DNA of 64,000 bases from Holophagales bacterium (GCA_009836625.1 VXVC01000006.1:62001-126000); one strand, 5' to 3'. Counted from the first letter of the stretch, positions 8,382 to 18,849 are shown. Made by a program: numbers and translations. Notes: generated from the letters alone by a model not told the origin.

Positions 8382-9230
8382 TCAACCGGCCCTCTGGCCC
8401 CCAGACGCGCCCCTTCGCCGCAGCCACTCCACCGTGCTCAACGCCAGCAGCGCGAAGACGATCAGGAAGGTGGCGACGGCCAGGATCGTCGGACTGATCT
8501 CCTCGCGGATGCCGGACCACATCTGGCGCGGCAGCGTGCGCTGGTCCAGGCCGCCCATGAACAGGACGATGACCAGTTCGTCGAAGGACGCCGCGAAAGC
8601 GAACAGGGAGCCCGAGATGACGCCGGGCAGGATGAGCGGGAGTTGCACCCGACGAAAGGCGACGAGGGGGTTCGCGCCCAGGTTGGCGGCCGCGCGCATG
8701 ACCGTCCAGTCGAAGCCGGCCAGCGTCGCGGTGACCGTGATGACGACGAAGGGCGCGCCGAACACGGCGTGCGCGAGGATGATCCCGATGTGGGTTTGCG
8801 CCAGCCCCAGGTTCGAGTAGAAGAAGAACATGCCGACGCCGGCGATGATGACGGGCGTGATCATCGGCGAGATGAGGAGCGCCGTGACGATCTTGCGGCC
8901 TGGCATCGCCGGGTGGGCGAGCCCCAGCGCTGCGGCCGCCCCGAGCACGGTGGCAACGACCGTGGCCGAGATGCCGATGATCAGGCTGTTGGCGAGCGGG
9001 CGCGTCCACTCGTCGCCGTCGAAGATGCTGCGGTACCAGCGAAGCGAATAGGCCTCCGGGTCGAAGCGGAGCATGCCCTCGGTGAAGGTGAAGTAGGGCT
9101 CGGCGTTGAAGCTGAGCGGCACCAGCACGAGGATCGGCGCGATCAGGAAGACGAACGCGGCGACGCAGAACGCCACGTAGCCCCAGCGGGCGACCCGGTA
9201 GCCGGGGCTGAGCGCGCCGCCGACCATCAT
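8382..9230 (-). CDS. Polyamine-type ABC transporter permease (PotC-like)
   Basis: An inner-membrane permease of 282 residues with about six hydrophobic segments. The binding-protein-dependent permease (EAA) loop is visible as AAANLGANPLVAFRRVQLPL, which contacts the ATPase. The large first periplasmic loop has the aromatic-rich segment typical of the PotC/PotB family. It starts at ATG 9230, overlapping the stop of the PotB-like gene as ATGA, and ends just before the membrane-anchored PIMT-like gene. Together with the PotB-like permease and the ATPase it would form an importer. Polyamine is the family default, but the true ligand is unknown. Confidence 0.88.
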   Translation of the reverse strand: MMVGGALSPGYRVARWGYVAFCVAAFVFLIAPILVLVPLSFNAEPYFTFTEGMLRFDPEAYSLRWYRSIFDGDEWTRPLANSLIIGISATVVATVLGAAAALGLAHPAMPGRKIVTALLISPMITPVIIAGVGMFFFYSNLGLAQTHIGIILAHAVFGAPFVVITVTATLAGFDWTVMRAAANLGANPLVAFRRVQLPLILPGVISGSLFAFAASFDELVIVLFMGGLDQRTLPRQMWSGIREEISPTILAVATFLIVFALLALSTVEWLRRRGASGGQRAG

Positions 9231-10504
9231 CCGAGCCCGATCCGGTCGATGCCGACCAGGCGGTCGTACACGACGTAGAGCAGGGTCACGCCGCCCAGGA
9301 GCAGCGCCGCCAGCGCCGCCGCCAGACCCCAGTTGAGCGAGGTCTGGACGTGGTAGGCGATCATGTTCGAGATCAACTGCCCGCTCTGGCCGCCGACCAG
9401 GGCCGGAGTGATGTAGTAGCCGATCGCCAGAATGAAGGTCAGCAGACAACCGGCGCCGACACCGGGCAGCGTCTGCGGCCAGTAGACACGGCGCAGCGCC
9501 TGGAACGGCGTCGCCCCGAGCGACACGGCCGCGTTCATGTAGGCCGGCGGGATGGCCCGCATCACCGAGTAGAGCGGCAGCACGAGAAACGGCAGGAGCA
9601 CGTGGGTCATCGCGACGAACGTGCCCGTCATGTTGTAGATCATCGCGATCCGTCCGTCGTCGCCGATCAGCCCGATCGCGACCAGGAAGTCGTTCACGAT
9701 GCCCTGGTTCTGGAGCAGCACGATCCAGGAGGTGGTCCGTACGAGCAACGACGTCCAAAACGGCAGAAGAACGAGCAGCAGCAGAACGTTCGCCCGCTTC
9801 GGCGGCGAGTTGGCGATCATGTGCGCCACCGGATAGCCGATGACCAGGCACAGCAGCGTGACCCCCAGGCTGACCAGGAACGTCCGCCAGAACAGCGGCA
9901 CGTAGATGCGCCACACCTCCGCTGCGCGCACGTAGCCGCCGTCGGGACCGCGTTCGAAGTCGAGGGCCTTGAGGTAGTGGCGGGCCGTGAACCGCTGGCC
10001 GGCGGCCTCCAGCGCGCGCCACGGCTCCGGTCCGGCCCAGCGGGAGTCGATGGCGACCATCGTCTCCCGCCAGAAGGCGCCGTCCGTCGCCGCGCCCGCC
10101 GCTTCGGCGGCAGCCCGGGCCTCGACCATCTCCCGCGAGCTGCCCATGATCACGCTGCGCATGCCGCTCGCGACCCGGTTGACGCGGTTCGCCGTCCGTC
10201 CGAGGTTGCGCTCCGTCCGTGCCGCGACGAACTCGCGGGCGACGGCCGCGAACGCCTCGTCGGACGGGGTGCCCTGACCGTCCCAGTTGCGCAAGGCGGC
10301 CATCGTCTCAGGCAGCGCGTCGGCGACCTCGGGATCGTAGAAGCTCTTCGTCAGCAGGCTGAGCATGGGGCCGAGGAACGTCACGGTGACGAACGCGACC
10401 AGCGGCAGGGCGAGACCGGCCGCGCGCAGCCGAGGCCCGAGCGCCCGGCGCCACAGCGGCCGCGCAGGCGGCTGGCTGACGCTTGGGGATTCCTGGGAGG
10501 TCAC
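9227..10504 (-). CDS. Polyamine-type ABC transporter permease (PotB-like) with large periplasmic insert
   Basis: A 425-residue permease, longer than the roughly 280-300 residues of classical PotB. TM1 is about residues 28-52. Between it and TM2, which begins near residue 205, lies a hydrophilic stretch of about 150 residues rich in Ala, Arg and Glu, with helical character. The rest is a standard permease core, including the EAA-type loop AAVSLGATPFQALRRVYWPQ. The insert would sit in the periplasm, where it could contact the binding proteins. The gene follows the first binding-protein gene by 18 bases and is coupled to the PotC-like gene. Confidence 0.87.
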   Translation of the reverse strand: MTSQESPSVSQPPARPLWRRALGPRLRAAGLALPLVAFVTVTFLGPMLSLLTKSFYDPEVADALPETMAALRNWDGQGTPSDEAFAAVAREFVAARTERNLGRTANRVNRVASGMRSVIMGSSREMVEARAAAEAAGAATDGAFWRETMVAIDSRWAGPEPWRALEAAGQRFTARHYLKALDFERGPDGGYVRAAEVWRIYVPLFWRTFLVSLGVTLLCLVIGYPVAHMIANSPPKRANVLLLLVLLPFWTSLLVRTTSWIVLLQNQGIVNDFLVAIGLIGDDGRIAMIYNMTGTFVAMTHVLLPFLVLPLYSVMRAIPPAYMNAAVSLGATPFQALRRVYWPQTLPGVGAGCLLTFILAIGYYITPALVGGQSGQLISNMIAYHVQTSLNWGLAAALAALLLGGVTLLYVVYDRLVGIDRIGLG

Positions 10505-10522
10505 GGCTCGATCCCTCAGCCC

Positions 10523-11641
10523 TCAGCGCGCCAGCCAGGCGGTGAAGCGCTCCAGCATCTCATCGCCGTGGTCCGCCCACCATTGCCAGTCGGTCATCAG
10601 GTAGTTCTTCATGTTCGCCGGGTTCGTCGGCATGTGCGGCCACATCTCCGTGCCCGTTTCGAAGTGCCGGTCGATTAGCTTCTCCGCCGAGTAGCGCGCC
10701 GGACTGTAGGCGATGTAACGGCCGACGCCCGCCATCGACTCGGCGCGGGCTGCGTGCCGGACAAATCGGATCGCGTCGTCGAGCCGCGGCGTACCCGCGA
10801 CGATCGCGAGCTGGCCCCGGTTCAGGACCTGGCCGTCCCACACGATGACGAAGGGCTGCTTCTCGAGAACCTGGGCATTGAAGATGCGTCCGTTCGCGGC
10901 CGTCGTCATGACCACCTCGCCGTCCGCCAGCAACTGCGGCGCCTGGGCGGACGTGTCCCACCACACGACCTGGTCCTTGATCGTGTCGAGCTTCCGGAAC
11001 ACCCGCTCGAGACCCTCGGGCGTACTCAGCACGTCGTAGACCCGCTCCTTGGGAACCCCGTCCGCCATCAGCGCCATCTCCAGGATCGCCTCCGGCGACC
11101 GCCTCAGACCCCGCCGCCCGGGGAACCGTTCCAGGTCGAAGAAATCGGCGAGCCGGGTCGGCGGCGGCCCCGTGAGGACGTCCCGGTTGTAGGCATAGAT
11201 CGTCGAGAAAAGCAGGGTGCCCACGCCGCATTCAGTGTTCATCTCGGGCAGAAAGTCATCCTCGGGCAGCTCACCGTTCGGACCCGGCGGCAGGATCGCG
11301 GGGTCGATCAACTCCAGCACCCCTTCGTCGCAGCCGTTCACGGTTTCCGCGACGTTGAGATCGACGACGTCCCAGTGGACCGCACCCGCTTCCACCTGGG
11401 CCCGAACCTGGGCCAGACCGCCCATGAAGTCGGCGACGTGAACCCGAACGCCGGTCTCCGCCGTGAAGGGCTCGTGATACCCCTTGACGCAGGCGCGGGC
11501 GTATGAGCCTCCGTAGGACACCGCCGTGATCGAGCGCTCTTCCACGTCACCGCCCGGCGGCGAACCCGAAGGCGGCTCCGCGGCCAGCCGGCAACCGGCG
11601 ACCAGGACGACGCCCAGAACGACTGCGCCCGAACTCTTCAT
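10523..11641 (-). CDS. ABC transporter substrate-binding lipoprotein (PotD-like), copy 1
   Basis: A periplasmic solute-binding protein of 372 residues, COG0687/PotD type. It begins MKSSGAVVLG and reaches a lipobox VAGC, so it should be a lipid-anchored protein. The mature part starts with the family hallmark SYGGSYARA, and later carries WDVVDL, STIYAYN, FPGRRG and VIVWDGQ. It is very similar to the adjacent copy 2; by eye about four of five residues match over the first 150 mature positions. The start overlaps the stop of copy 2 (ATGA). Ligand specificity is not determinable here. Confidence 0.87.
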   Translation of the reverse strand: MKSSGAVVLGVVLVAGCRLAAEPPSGSPPGGDVEERSITAVSYGGSYARACVKGYHEPFTAETGVRVHVADFMGGLAQVRAQVEAGAVHWDVVDLNVAETVNGCDEGVLELIDPAILPPGPNGELPEDDFLPEMNTECGVGTLLFSTIYAYNRDVLTGPPPTRLADFFDLERFPGRRGLRRSPEAILEMALMADGVPKERVYDVLSTPEGLERVFRKLDTIKDQVVWWDTSAQAPQLLADGEVVMTTAANGRIFNAQVLEKQPFVIVWDGQVLNRGQLAIVAGTPRLDDAIRFVRHAARAESMAGVGRYIAYSPARYSAEKLIDRHFETGTEMWPHMPTNPANMKNYLMTDWQWWADHGDEMLERFTAWLAR

Positions 11642-12749
11642 CGCGCCAGCCAGGCGGCGAACCGCTCCTCCATCTCGTCCCTGTGGTCCGCCCACCACTC
11701 CCAGTCCGCCATCAGGAAGTTCTTCATGTTCTCCGGGTTGGTCGGCATGTGCGGCCACATGTCCGTGCCCGTCTCCGCGTGCCGGTCGATCAGCGCCTGG
11801 CCGGAGCGGCGCGCGGGGCTGTAGGCGATGTACTTCCCGACGCCCGCCATCGACTCGGAGCGGGCGGCGTGGCGCATGAAGCGCAGCGCGTCCTCAAGGC
11901 GAGGAGTGCCGGCCACGACCGCCAGTTGACCCCGGTCCATGACCTGACCATCCCAGACGATGACGAAGGGCTGCTCCTCAAGGACCTGCGCGTTGAAGAT
12001 CCGTCCGTTCCACGCCGTGCTCATGATGACCTCGCCGTCGGCGAGGAGCTGCGGCGGCTGCGCGCCCGCCTCCCACCACACGACGTCGGCCTTGATCGTG
12101 TCCAGCTTCCGGAATGCGCGATCGAGGCCCTCCGGGGTCCCAAGCAACTCGTAGATTCGCTCTTTCGGCACGCCGTCGGCCATCAACGCGAACTCCAGGT
12201 TCGCCTCCGGCTTCCGCTGCATGCCTCGCCGCCCTGGGAAGTTCTCCAGGTCGAAGAAGTCGGCGATCGTGGTCGGCGCCGGCCCCGGCAGGGTTTCCGG
12301 GTTGTAGGCGTAGATCGTGGAGTAGAGCAGCGTGCCCACGCCGCACTCCGTGTTCGTCTCGGGAAGGAAGTCGTCCGCGGCCGCCTCGCCGTTCGGACCC
12401 GGCGGCAGCAGCGCGGGGTCGATCAGCTCCAGGACGCCCTCGTCGCAACCGGTCACGGTATCGGCGACGCCGAGATCGACGACATCCCAGTGCACTGCGC
12501 CGGCCTCGACCTGGGCCCGGATCTGCGCGAGGCCGCCGTTGAAGTCCTCCAGATCGGCCCGGATGCCGGTCTCGGCGGTGAAGGACTCGTGGTAGCCCAG
12601 AACGCAGGCGCGGGCGTACGAACCGCCGTAGGAGACGACGGTGATCGATCCGTCGTTCGCGTCCGGACCCGGAGGGCTGAGCTCCGTCCCATCTCCCGGC
12701 CGCGGCGCGCAGCCGGCCAGCATCGCGGCGACCGCGACGGCGGCCGCCC

Positions 12750-12753
<4 letters not shown>
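11638..12753 (-). CDS. ABC transporter substrate-binding lipoprotein (PotD-like), copy 2
   Basis: A 371-residue paralogue of the neighbouring binding protein. The start is GTG 12753, overlapping the stop of the ATPase gene (GTGA). This gives a short signal with lipobox LAGC and a Pro/Gly-rich linker, then SITVVSYGGSYARA. Differences from copy 1 are concentrated in the linker and scattered surface positions, for example MQRKPEANLEF against LRRSPEAILEM, while the WDVVDL, CDEGVLELIDP and TECGVGTLL segments are shared. The pair looks like a recent tandem duplication retained within one operon, possibly to widen ligand range. Confidence 0.87.
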
Positions 12754-13892
<1,139 letters not shown>

Positions 13893-13901
13893 GAGGCGTG
13901 A

Positions 13902-13908
13902 CTATACT
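13902..13908. promoter_or_regulatory. Candidate -10 element in the divergent ATPase/boxC gap
   Basis: The 49-base gap contains CTATACT with a TG three bases ahead of its first base, compatible with an extended -10 box reading toward boxC. The same bases read TATAGT on the other strand, toward the ABC operon. No good -35 box is visible in either direction. This is a weak call based on one AT-rich island in a GC-rich gap. Confidence 0.3.
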
Positions 13909-13941
13909 CACCAACCGGCACTCCGTTCCCCTACCAACCAG

Positions 13942-15654
13942 ATGTCCAAGCAGGCCACCGCGGACGGACCCTCCGGGCACCAGGCCGGTGAAACCGTCGC
14001 GGAAGAGCCGATCGACTTCCGCACTCATCCCGACCGCTACCGGCACTGGCGGCTCAGGATCGAGCCGCCGCTCGCCTTCCTGACCCTGGAGGTCGACGAA
14101 CAGGCGGGAATCCGCCCCGGCTACCAGCTCAAGCAGAACTCCTACGACCTGGGCGTCGACTTCGAGCTCTACGACGCCACCCAGCGGCTGCGGTTCGAGC
14201 ACCCGGAGGTCTACGCCGTGGTGCTCCGCTCGGACCGCGACCGGATCTTCTGCGCGGGCGCCAACATCGGCATGCTCGGCTCGTCCTCCCACCAGTTGAA
14301 GGTGAACTTCTGCAAGTTCACGAACGAGACGCGGCTGGCGATCGAGGACGCCTGCCAGCACTCCGGGCAGCGCTACCTCTGCGCGGTTCGCGGCACGGCG
14401 GCCGGGGGCGGCTACGAGCTGGCGCTCGCCTGCGATCGCATCCTGCTCGCCGACGACGGCAGTTCCGCCGTTTCGCTGCCCGAGGTGCCGTTGCTCGGCG
14501 TGCTTCCCGGCACCGGCGGACTGACCCGGCTGCTCGACAAGCGCCGCGTCCGCCGCGATCGGGCCGACCTCTTCTGCACCCTGGAGGAGGGCGTCAAGGG
14601 CCGGCGCGCCGTCGACTGGAACCTGGTCGACGAACTGCTGCCGCGATCGTCCTTCGACGATGGCGCGAAGGCGCGGGCGCTGGAACTCGCCGCCTCGAGC
14701 GAGCGACCGGCCGAGCCCGGCGGCGCCGTCTGGCCCGAGGTCGAGCCGAAGCTGGAAGCGGACTCGATCGTCTATACGACGCTTCGCATCGAGTTCGACC
14801 GCGCGCTCGGCACAGCCCGCCTGACCGTGCGTGGCCCAACCGAAGCGCCGCCGGGCGATGCGTCGGAAGCACTGGCCGGGAGCGCCGGCTTCTGGCCTCT
14901 CGTCCTGGCCCGCGAACTGGACGACGCACTGCTTCACCTGCGCCTGAACGAGACCCGAATCGGCCAACTCGTCGTCGAGTCCGAAGGCGACCTGGGCGCG
15001 GTGGCCGCCTTCGACGCGTTCCTCCACCGTGAACGCGAGCACTGGTTCACGCGCGAGGTGCTGCTGTACTGGAAGCGGGTGCTCAAGCGCCTCGACCTGA
15101 CCGCGCGCAGCGTGTTCACGCTGATTACGCCGGGAAGCTGCTTCGCGGGTCTGTTGCTCGAACTCGCCCTGGCGTCGGACCGCGCGTACATGTTCGAGGG
15201 CGAGAGCGAAGACGGCGCGCCTGCGCCCTCCATCGAGCTCGGCGAACTGAACTTCGGCCTGTTCCCCACGCCGAACGGGCTCTCCCGCCTCGAGACGCGG
15301 TTCCTCGGCGAGGAGGACGCGACGAAGCGCCTTCGTGAACTCGTCGGCGTCCCTCTCGAAGCCGAAGATGCCGAAGCAGCCGGCCTGGTCACGGAGATCC
15401 TGGACGACCTGGACTGGGAGGACGAGGTGCGCATCGCGCTCGAGGAACGGGCGAGCTTCTCGCCCGACGCGCTGACCGCACTGGAGGCCAACCTCCGCTT
15501 CCCCGGTCCCGAAACCCTGGAAAGCAAGATCTTCGGACGTCTCAGCGCCTGGCAGAACTGGATCTTCCAGCGGCCCAACGCGGTCGGCGACGAAGGCGCG
15601 CTCCGGCTCTACGGCACAGGCCGCCGACCACGTTTCGACAGCGAACGCATCTAG
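13942..15654 (+). CDS. boxC: Benzoyl-CoA-dihydrodiol lyase / ring-cleaving hydrolase BoxC
   Basis: A 570-residue enzyme of the enoyl-CoA hydratase superfamily. In the aerobic box pathway BoxC opens the ring of 2,3-epoxybenzoyl-CoA (dihydrodiol form) and releases formate. The N-terminal half has crotonase features: IFCAGANIGMLG (CoA oxyanion-hole region) and VRGTAAGGGYELALACDRI. The C-terminal half is a second, degenerate crotonase-like region with LITPGSCFAGLLLELALASD. The length fits BoxC (about 550). Start ATG 13942 has no strong ribosome site. boxB follows after 9 bases. BoxA, the benzoate-CoA ligase and the downstream aldehyde dehydrogenase are not seen in this window. Confidence 0.9.
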   Translation: MSKQATADGPSGHQAGETVAEEPIDFRTHPDRYRHWRLRIEPPLAFLTLEVDEQAGIRPGYQLKQNSYDLGVDFELYDATQRLRFEHPEVYAVVLRSDRDRIFCAGANIGMLGSSSHQLKVNFCKFTNETRLAIEDACQHSGQRYLCAVRGTAAGGGYELALACDRILLADDGSSAVSLPEVPLLGVLPGTGGLTRLLDKRRVRRDRADLFCTLEEGVKGRRAVDWNLVDELLPRSSFDDGAKARALELAASSERPAEPGGAVWPEVEPKLEADSIVYTTLRIEFDRALGTARLTVRGPTEAPPGDASEALAGSAGFWPLVLARELDDALLHLRLNETRIGQLVVESEGDLGAVAAFDAFLHREREHWFTREVLLYWKRVLKRLDLTARSVFTLITPGSCFAGLLLELALASDRAYMFEGESEDGAPAPSIELGELNFGLFPTPNGLSRLETRFLGEEDATKRLRELVGVPLEAEDAEAAGLVTEILDDLDWEDEVRIALEERASFSPDALTALEANLRFPGPETLESKIFGRLSAWQNWIFQRPNAVGDEGALRLYGTGRRPRFDSERI

Positions 15655-15663
15655 GAACAACCG

Positions 15664-17142
15664 ATGACCACGCTAGACAGCACCGTCGACTACGACGTCC
15701 TGATCCCCAACAACGTGGCGCTGGCGTCGGACGCCCGCGTCCGCCGCGGCCTGGAGCGTTGGCACCCCGGATACATCGACTGGTGGATGGACATGGGCCC
15801 CGACGGCTTCCAGACCTCCGACGTCTACCTCCGCACCGCGGTCCGGGTCGAATCGAAGGGCGCGGACAAGTGGGCCGTCTTCGACTACGTGAAGATGCCC
15901 GACTATCGCTGGGGCATCCTGCTCGCACCGCAGGCAGAGGACCGCACGATCCCGTTCGGCCACCACGTCGGCGAGCCGGCCTGGCAGGAGGTCCCGGGCG
16001 AGTACCGGGCGATGCTCCGGCGCCTGATCGTGATCCAGGGCGACACCGAGCCGGCCTCCGTCGAGCAGCAGCGCTTCCTGGGCAAGACCGCGCCCTCGCT
16101 CTACGACATGCGCAACCTCTTCCAGGTCAACGTCGAGGAGGGGCGGCATCTGTGGGCGATGGTCTACCTGCTCCAGAAGTACTTCGGCCGCGACGGCCGG
16201 GAGGAGGCCGGTGAGCTGCTGCGCCGCCGCTCCGGCTCCGACGACGCCCCGCGCATGCTCGGCGCGTTCAACGAGGAGACGCCGGACTGGCTCTCCTTCT
16301 TCCTGTTCACCTTCTTCACCGACCGCGACGGCAAGATGCAACTCGAATCGCTGGCACAGTCCGGCTTCGACCCGCTGTCCCGCACCTGCCGCTTCATGCT
16401 GACGGAAGAGGCCTTCCACATGTTCGTCGGCGAGAGCGGGGTAACCCGCATCGTCCAGCGCACCTGCGAGGCGATGACGGCGGCCGGCATCGACGACCCC
16501 AGCGATGTCGAGGCAGCGCGCGCGCTCGGCGTGATCGACCTGCCGACGATCCAGAAGAAGGTCAACCTCCACTACTCCCTGACCCTCGACCTGTTCGGTT
16601 CCGAGTTGTCCACGAACTCGGCCAACTTCTTCAACGCCGGGCTCAAGGGCCGCTTCCGCGAGCACCGGCTGGAGGACGACCACCGGCTGCTCGACGACAC
16701 CTACGGGATCCTGGAACCGTCGAACGGCGCCACCTCGAACGGCGGCTGGCACGTCGTCCAGCACCCGGCGCTCAACGCCCTGAACGCCCGCCTGCGCGAC
16801 GATTTCACGGACGACTGCAACCTGGGCGTCGGCCGCTGGAACAAGACGATCCGGCAGACCGGAGTGGACTTCGAGATCACCCTGCCCCACGTCGCCTTCC
16901 ACCGGCAGATCGGCGTCTACCGCGACCTGCACGCCACGCCGGACGGCGAGATCGTCCCGGAAGGCGAATGGACGCGGCGGCGACACGAGTGGCTGCCGGA
17001 CGACAGCGACCGTGCGTTCATCGAGTCCCTGATGAAGCCGGAGTTCCGGCCCGGCCACTACGCCTCCTGGATCGCCGAACCGAAGATCCGGATCAACCAC
17101 AAGCCCGGCGACTTTGAGTGGGTCAAGCTGGCCGAGGCATAA
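15664..17142 (+). CDS. boxB: Benzoyl-CoA 2,3-epoxidase subunit BoxB
   Basis: A 492-residue di-iron oxygenase that epoxidises benzoyl-CoA using electrons from the reductase BoxA. Two ExxH iron-ligand motifs are visible: Glu159-G-R-His162 and Glu249-A-F-His252. Between them lies the BoxB-typical FTDRDGKMQLESLA and FDPLSRTCRFMLTEE. The closing part (RRRHEWLPDD, FIESLM, GHYASWIA) also fits BoxB. It sits directly after boxC. The reductase partner BoxA must be encoded elsewhere, or another reductase serves. The ERG24-like gene begins 22 bases downstream on the same strand. Confidence 0.92.
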   Translation: MTTLDSTVDYDVLIPNNVALASDARVRRGLERWHPGYIDWWMDMGPDGFQTSDVYLRTAVRVESKGADKWAVFDYVKMPDYRWGILLAPQAEDRTIPFGHHVGEPAWQEVPGEYRAMLRRLIVIQGDTEPASVEQQRFLGKTAPSLYDMRNLFQVNVEEGRHLWAMVYLLQKYFGRDGREEAGELLRRRSGSDDAPRMLGAFNEETPDWLSFFLFTFFTDRDGKMQLESLAQSGFDPLSRTCRFMLTEEAFHMFVGESGVTRIVQRTCEAMTAAGIDDPSDVEAARALGVIDLPTIQKKVNLHYSLTLDLFGSELSTNSANFFNAGLKGRFREHRLEDDHRLLDDTYGILEPSNGATSNGGWHVVQHPALNALNARLRDDFTDDCNLGVGRWNKTIRQTGVDFEITLPHVAFHRQIGVYRDLHATPDGEIVPEGEWTRRRHEWLPDDSDRAFIESLMKPEFRPGHYASWIAEPKIRINHKPGDFEWVKLAEA

Positions 17143-17164
17143 GGCCCCAAGACTCGGCAAGCAC

Positions 17165-18250
17165 GTGACCGGTTATCTACCGGGCTTCTTCGCGCCCTGG
17201 CTCGCCTCGGCGCTGGTGCTGATGCTGAGCGCGCTGCTGCCCGCCCGTCGGGTCACGGGCTACGTCCGGGACGAGCGGACGGGGCTGCCCCTTGAGTACC
17301 GTCTGAACGGATTGCCGGTGTTCCTGCTGACGATCGGCCTGTGGCTCGTTGCCGGCTACAGCGGCGTCATGCCCTGGGACTGGCTGTGGACCCACCGCTG
17401 GAGCGGCGCCGCGGGGGCTCTGGCGCTCGGCATCGTCGCCTCGGCCGCGGTCGTGCGGACGGCGCCGAGCCGCGGCGAATCACTCCTGAAGGAGTTCTTT
17501 CTCGGCCGGCGCGCCAACCCGCGCATGTTCGGCGACCGCGTGGACGCCAAGATGTTCCTCTACGTGTTCGGCGCCACCTACCTCGAACTGAACCTGCTCT
17601 CGTTCGCGGCCCATCACTTCCTGACCTTCCCCGAAGATCCGTCGCCCGGCGTCGCCCTCTACGTCGCGCTCTTCACCTGGTTCCTCTGCGAGTACCTCCT
17701 GTTCGAGCGAGTCCACCTCTACACCTACGACCTCTTCGCCGAACGGGTCGGCTTCAAGCTCGTCTGGGGCTGCCTCTTCTTCTATCCCTACTTCTACGGA
17801 GTGGGGCTGTGGGCAGCCGCCGACCTGCCGAACCCGCATGCTCCCATCTGGCTGCTCGTTCTGGCCGCGCTCGTCTTCTTCGCCGGCTGGTCGCTGGCAC
17901 GCGGCGCCAACATGCAGAAGTTCCACTTCAAGCTCGACCCGAACCGGACCTTCCTCGGCAGAATCCGACCGGAGACGATTTCGGACGGCGAGCGCCGTGT
18001 GCTGTGCAGTGGCTTCTGGAGCGTGTCGCGCCACGTGAACTATCTCGGCGAGTTCCTGATGGCGACCGGCCTGGCGCTCAGCCTAGGTCAACCGGCGCTC
18101 GTGGCTCCCTGGCTCTACCCGCTCTACTATGTCCTGCTGCTGGTGCCGCGCGAGCGGGACGACGACCGGCGCTGCGCCGCGAAGTACGGCTCGCTGTGGG
18201 ACGAGTACCGGCGGCGAGTGCCGTGGCGGATCGTGCCGCGGGTCTACTGA
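17165..18250 (+). CDS. ERG4/ERG24-family sterol reductase-like membrane protein
   Basis: A 361-residue polytopic membrane protein resembling eukaryotic C-14 and C-24(28) sterol reductases and DHCR7. Signature elements are FFLGRRANPR followed by DAKMF (about 111-131), the NADPH-region signature WSVSRHVNYLGEFLMA (about 285-300), and a C-terminus KYGSLWDEYRRRVPWRIVPR matching the family almost end to end. About eight to nine hydrophobic segments are present. I chose GTG 17165; a TTG at 17114 would overlap boxB. Bacterial homologues exist in a few groups, but no squalene epoxidase or oxidosqualene cyclase is present here, so the physiological substrate is open. Confidence 0.8.
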   Translation: MTGYLPGFFAPWLASALVLMLSALLPARRVTGYVRDERTGLPLEYRLNGLPVFLLTIGLWLVAGYSGVMPWDWLWTHRWSGAAGALALGIVASAAVVRTAPSRGESLLKEFFLGRRANPRMFGDRVDAKMFLYVFGATYLELNLLSFAAHHFLTFPEDPSPGVALYVALFTWFLCEYLLFERVHLYTYDLFAERVGFKLVWGCLFFYPYFYGVGLWAAADLPNPHAPIWLLVLAALVFFAGWSLARGANMQKFHFKLDPNRTFLGRIRPETISDGERRVLCSGFWSVSRHVNYLGEFLMATGLALSLGQPALVAPWLYPLYYVLLLVPRERDDDRRCAAKYGSLWDEYRRRVPWRIVPRVY

Positions 18251-18267
18251 GGATCTCGGCGCCGGCG

Positions 18268-18849
18268 CTACGGATACAACAGCCCCATCGTCCACGAGTC
18301 GCCGTCCCGCTCGTAGAACGTACGGTCGTGAAGCCGGTGCTCCTGCGCTACCCAGAACTCGAAGCGCCGCGGCACAACCCGCAGCCCCGTCCAGTGCGGA
18401 GGACGCGGCACGTCGCCGCCCGCAAACCGCTCGGTCACGTGCTCGAAGTCGGCGAGCAGCCGCTCGCGGCTTGCGAGCGGCCGGCTCTGCTGCGAGGCCC
18501 AGGCGCCGAGCTGACTGCTGCGGTCACGGGTGGCGAAGTAGGCGTCGGCCTCGGTGTCGCTGACCCGTTCGGCATGGCCGAAGATGCACACCTGCTCCTT
18601 CGGTTCGCGCCAGAAGAAGTTCAGGCTCACGTCCGGTCGCGCCAGGATCTCCCTGCCCTTGCGGCTCTCGAGGTTCGTGTAGAAAACGAAGCCCTCGCGG
18701 TCGAAGTGCTTGAGCAGCACGACCCGGGACGACGGGCGTCCCTGCTCGTCGGCGCTGGAGAGGACCATCGCGTTCGGCTCGGTGAGACCGGTGGCCGAGG
18801 CGCGCTCGAACAGCACGCGAAAACGGTCGAAGGGATCGGCGACGGTCAC
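18268..18849 (-). CDS. pdxH: Pyridoxamine 5'-phosphate oxidase
   Basis: A 193-residue FMN enzyme that oxidises pyridoxine or pyridoxamine 5'-phosphate to PLP. Family segments are RVVLLKHFDREGFVFYTN (FMN and substrate contacts), SRKGREI, RDRSSQLGAWAS and the C-terminal substrate motif RLHDR followed by FYERDG and a final LYP. The length is slightly shorter than E. coli PdxH, with the N-terminal arm reduced. It starts at GTG 18849, immediately after the stop of the flavin oxidoreductase gene, so it is the last gene of a five-gene redox operon. Its place there may simply be convenience, or may supply PLP or FMN chemistry to neighbours. Confidence 0.9.
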   Translation of the reverse strand: MTVADPFDRFRVLFERASATGLTEPNAMVLSSADEQGRPSSRVVLLKHFDREGFVFYTNLESRKGREILARPDVSLNFFWREPKEQVCIFGHAERVSDTEADAYFATRDRSSQLGAWASQQSRPLASRERLLADFEHVTERFAGGDVPRPPHWTGLRVVPRRFEFWVAQEHRLHDRTFYERDGDSWTMGLLYP

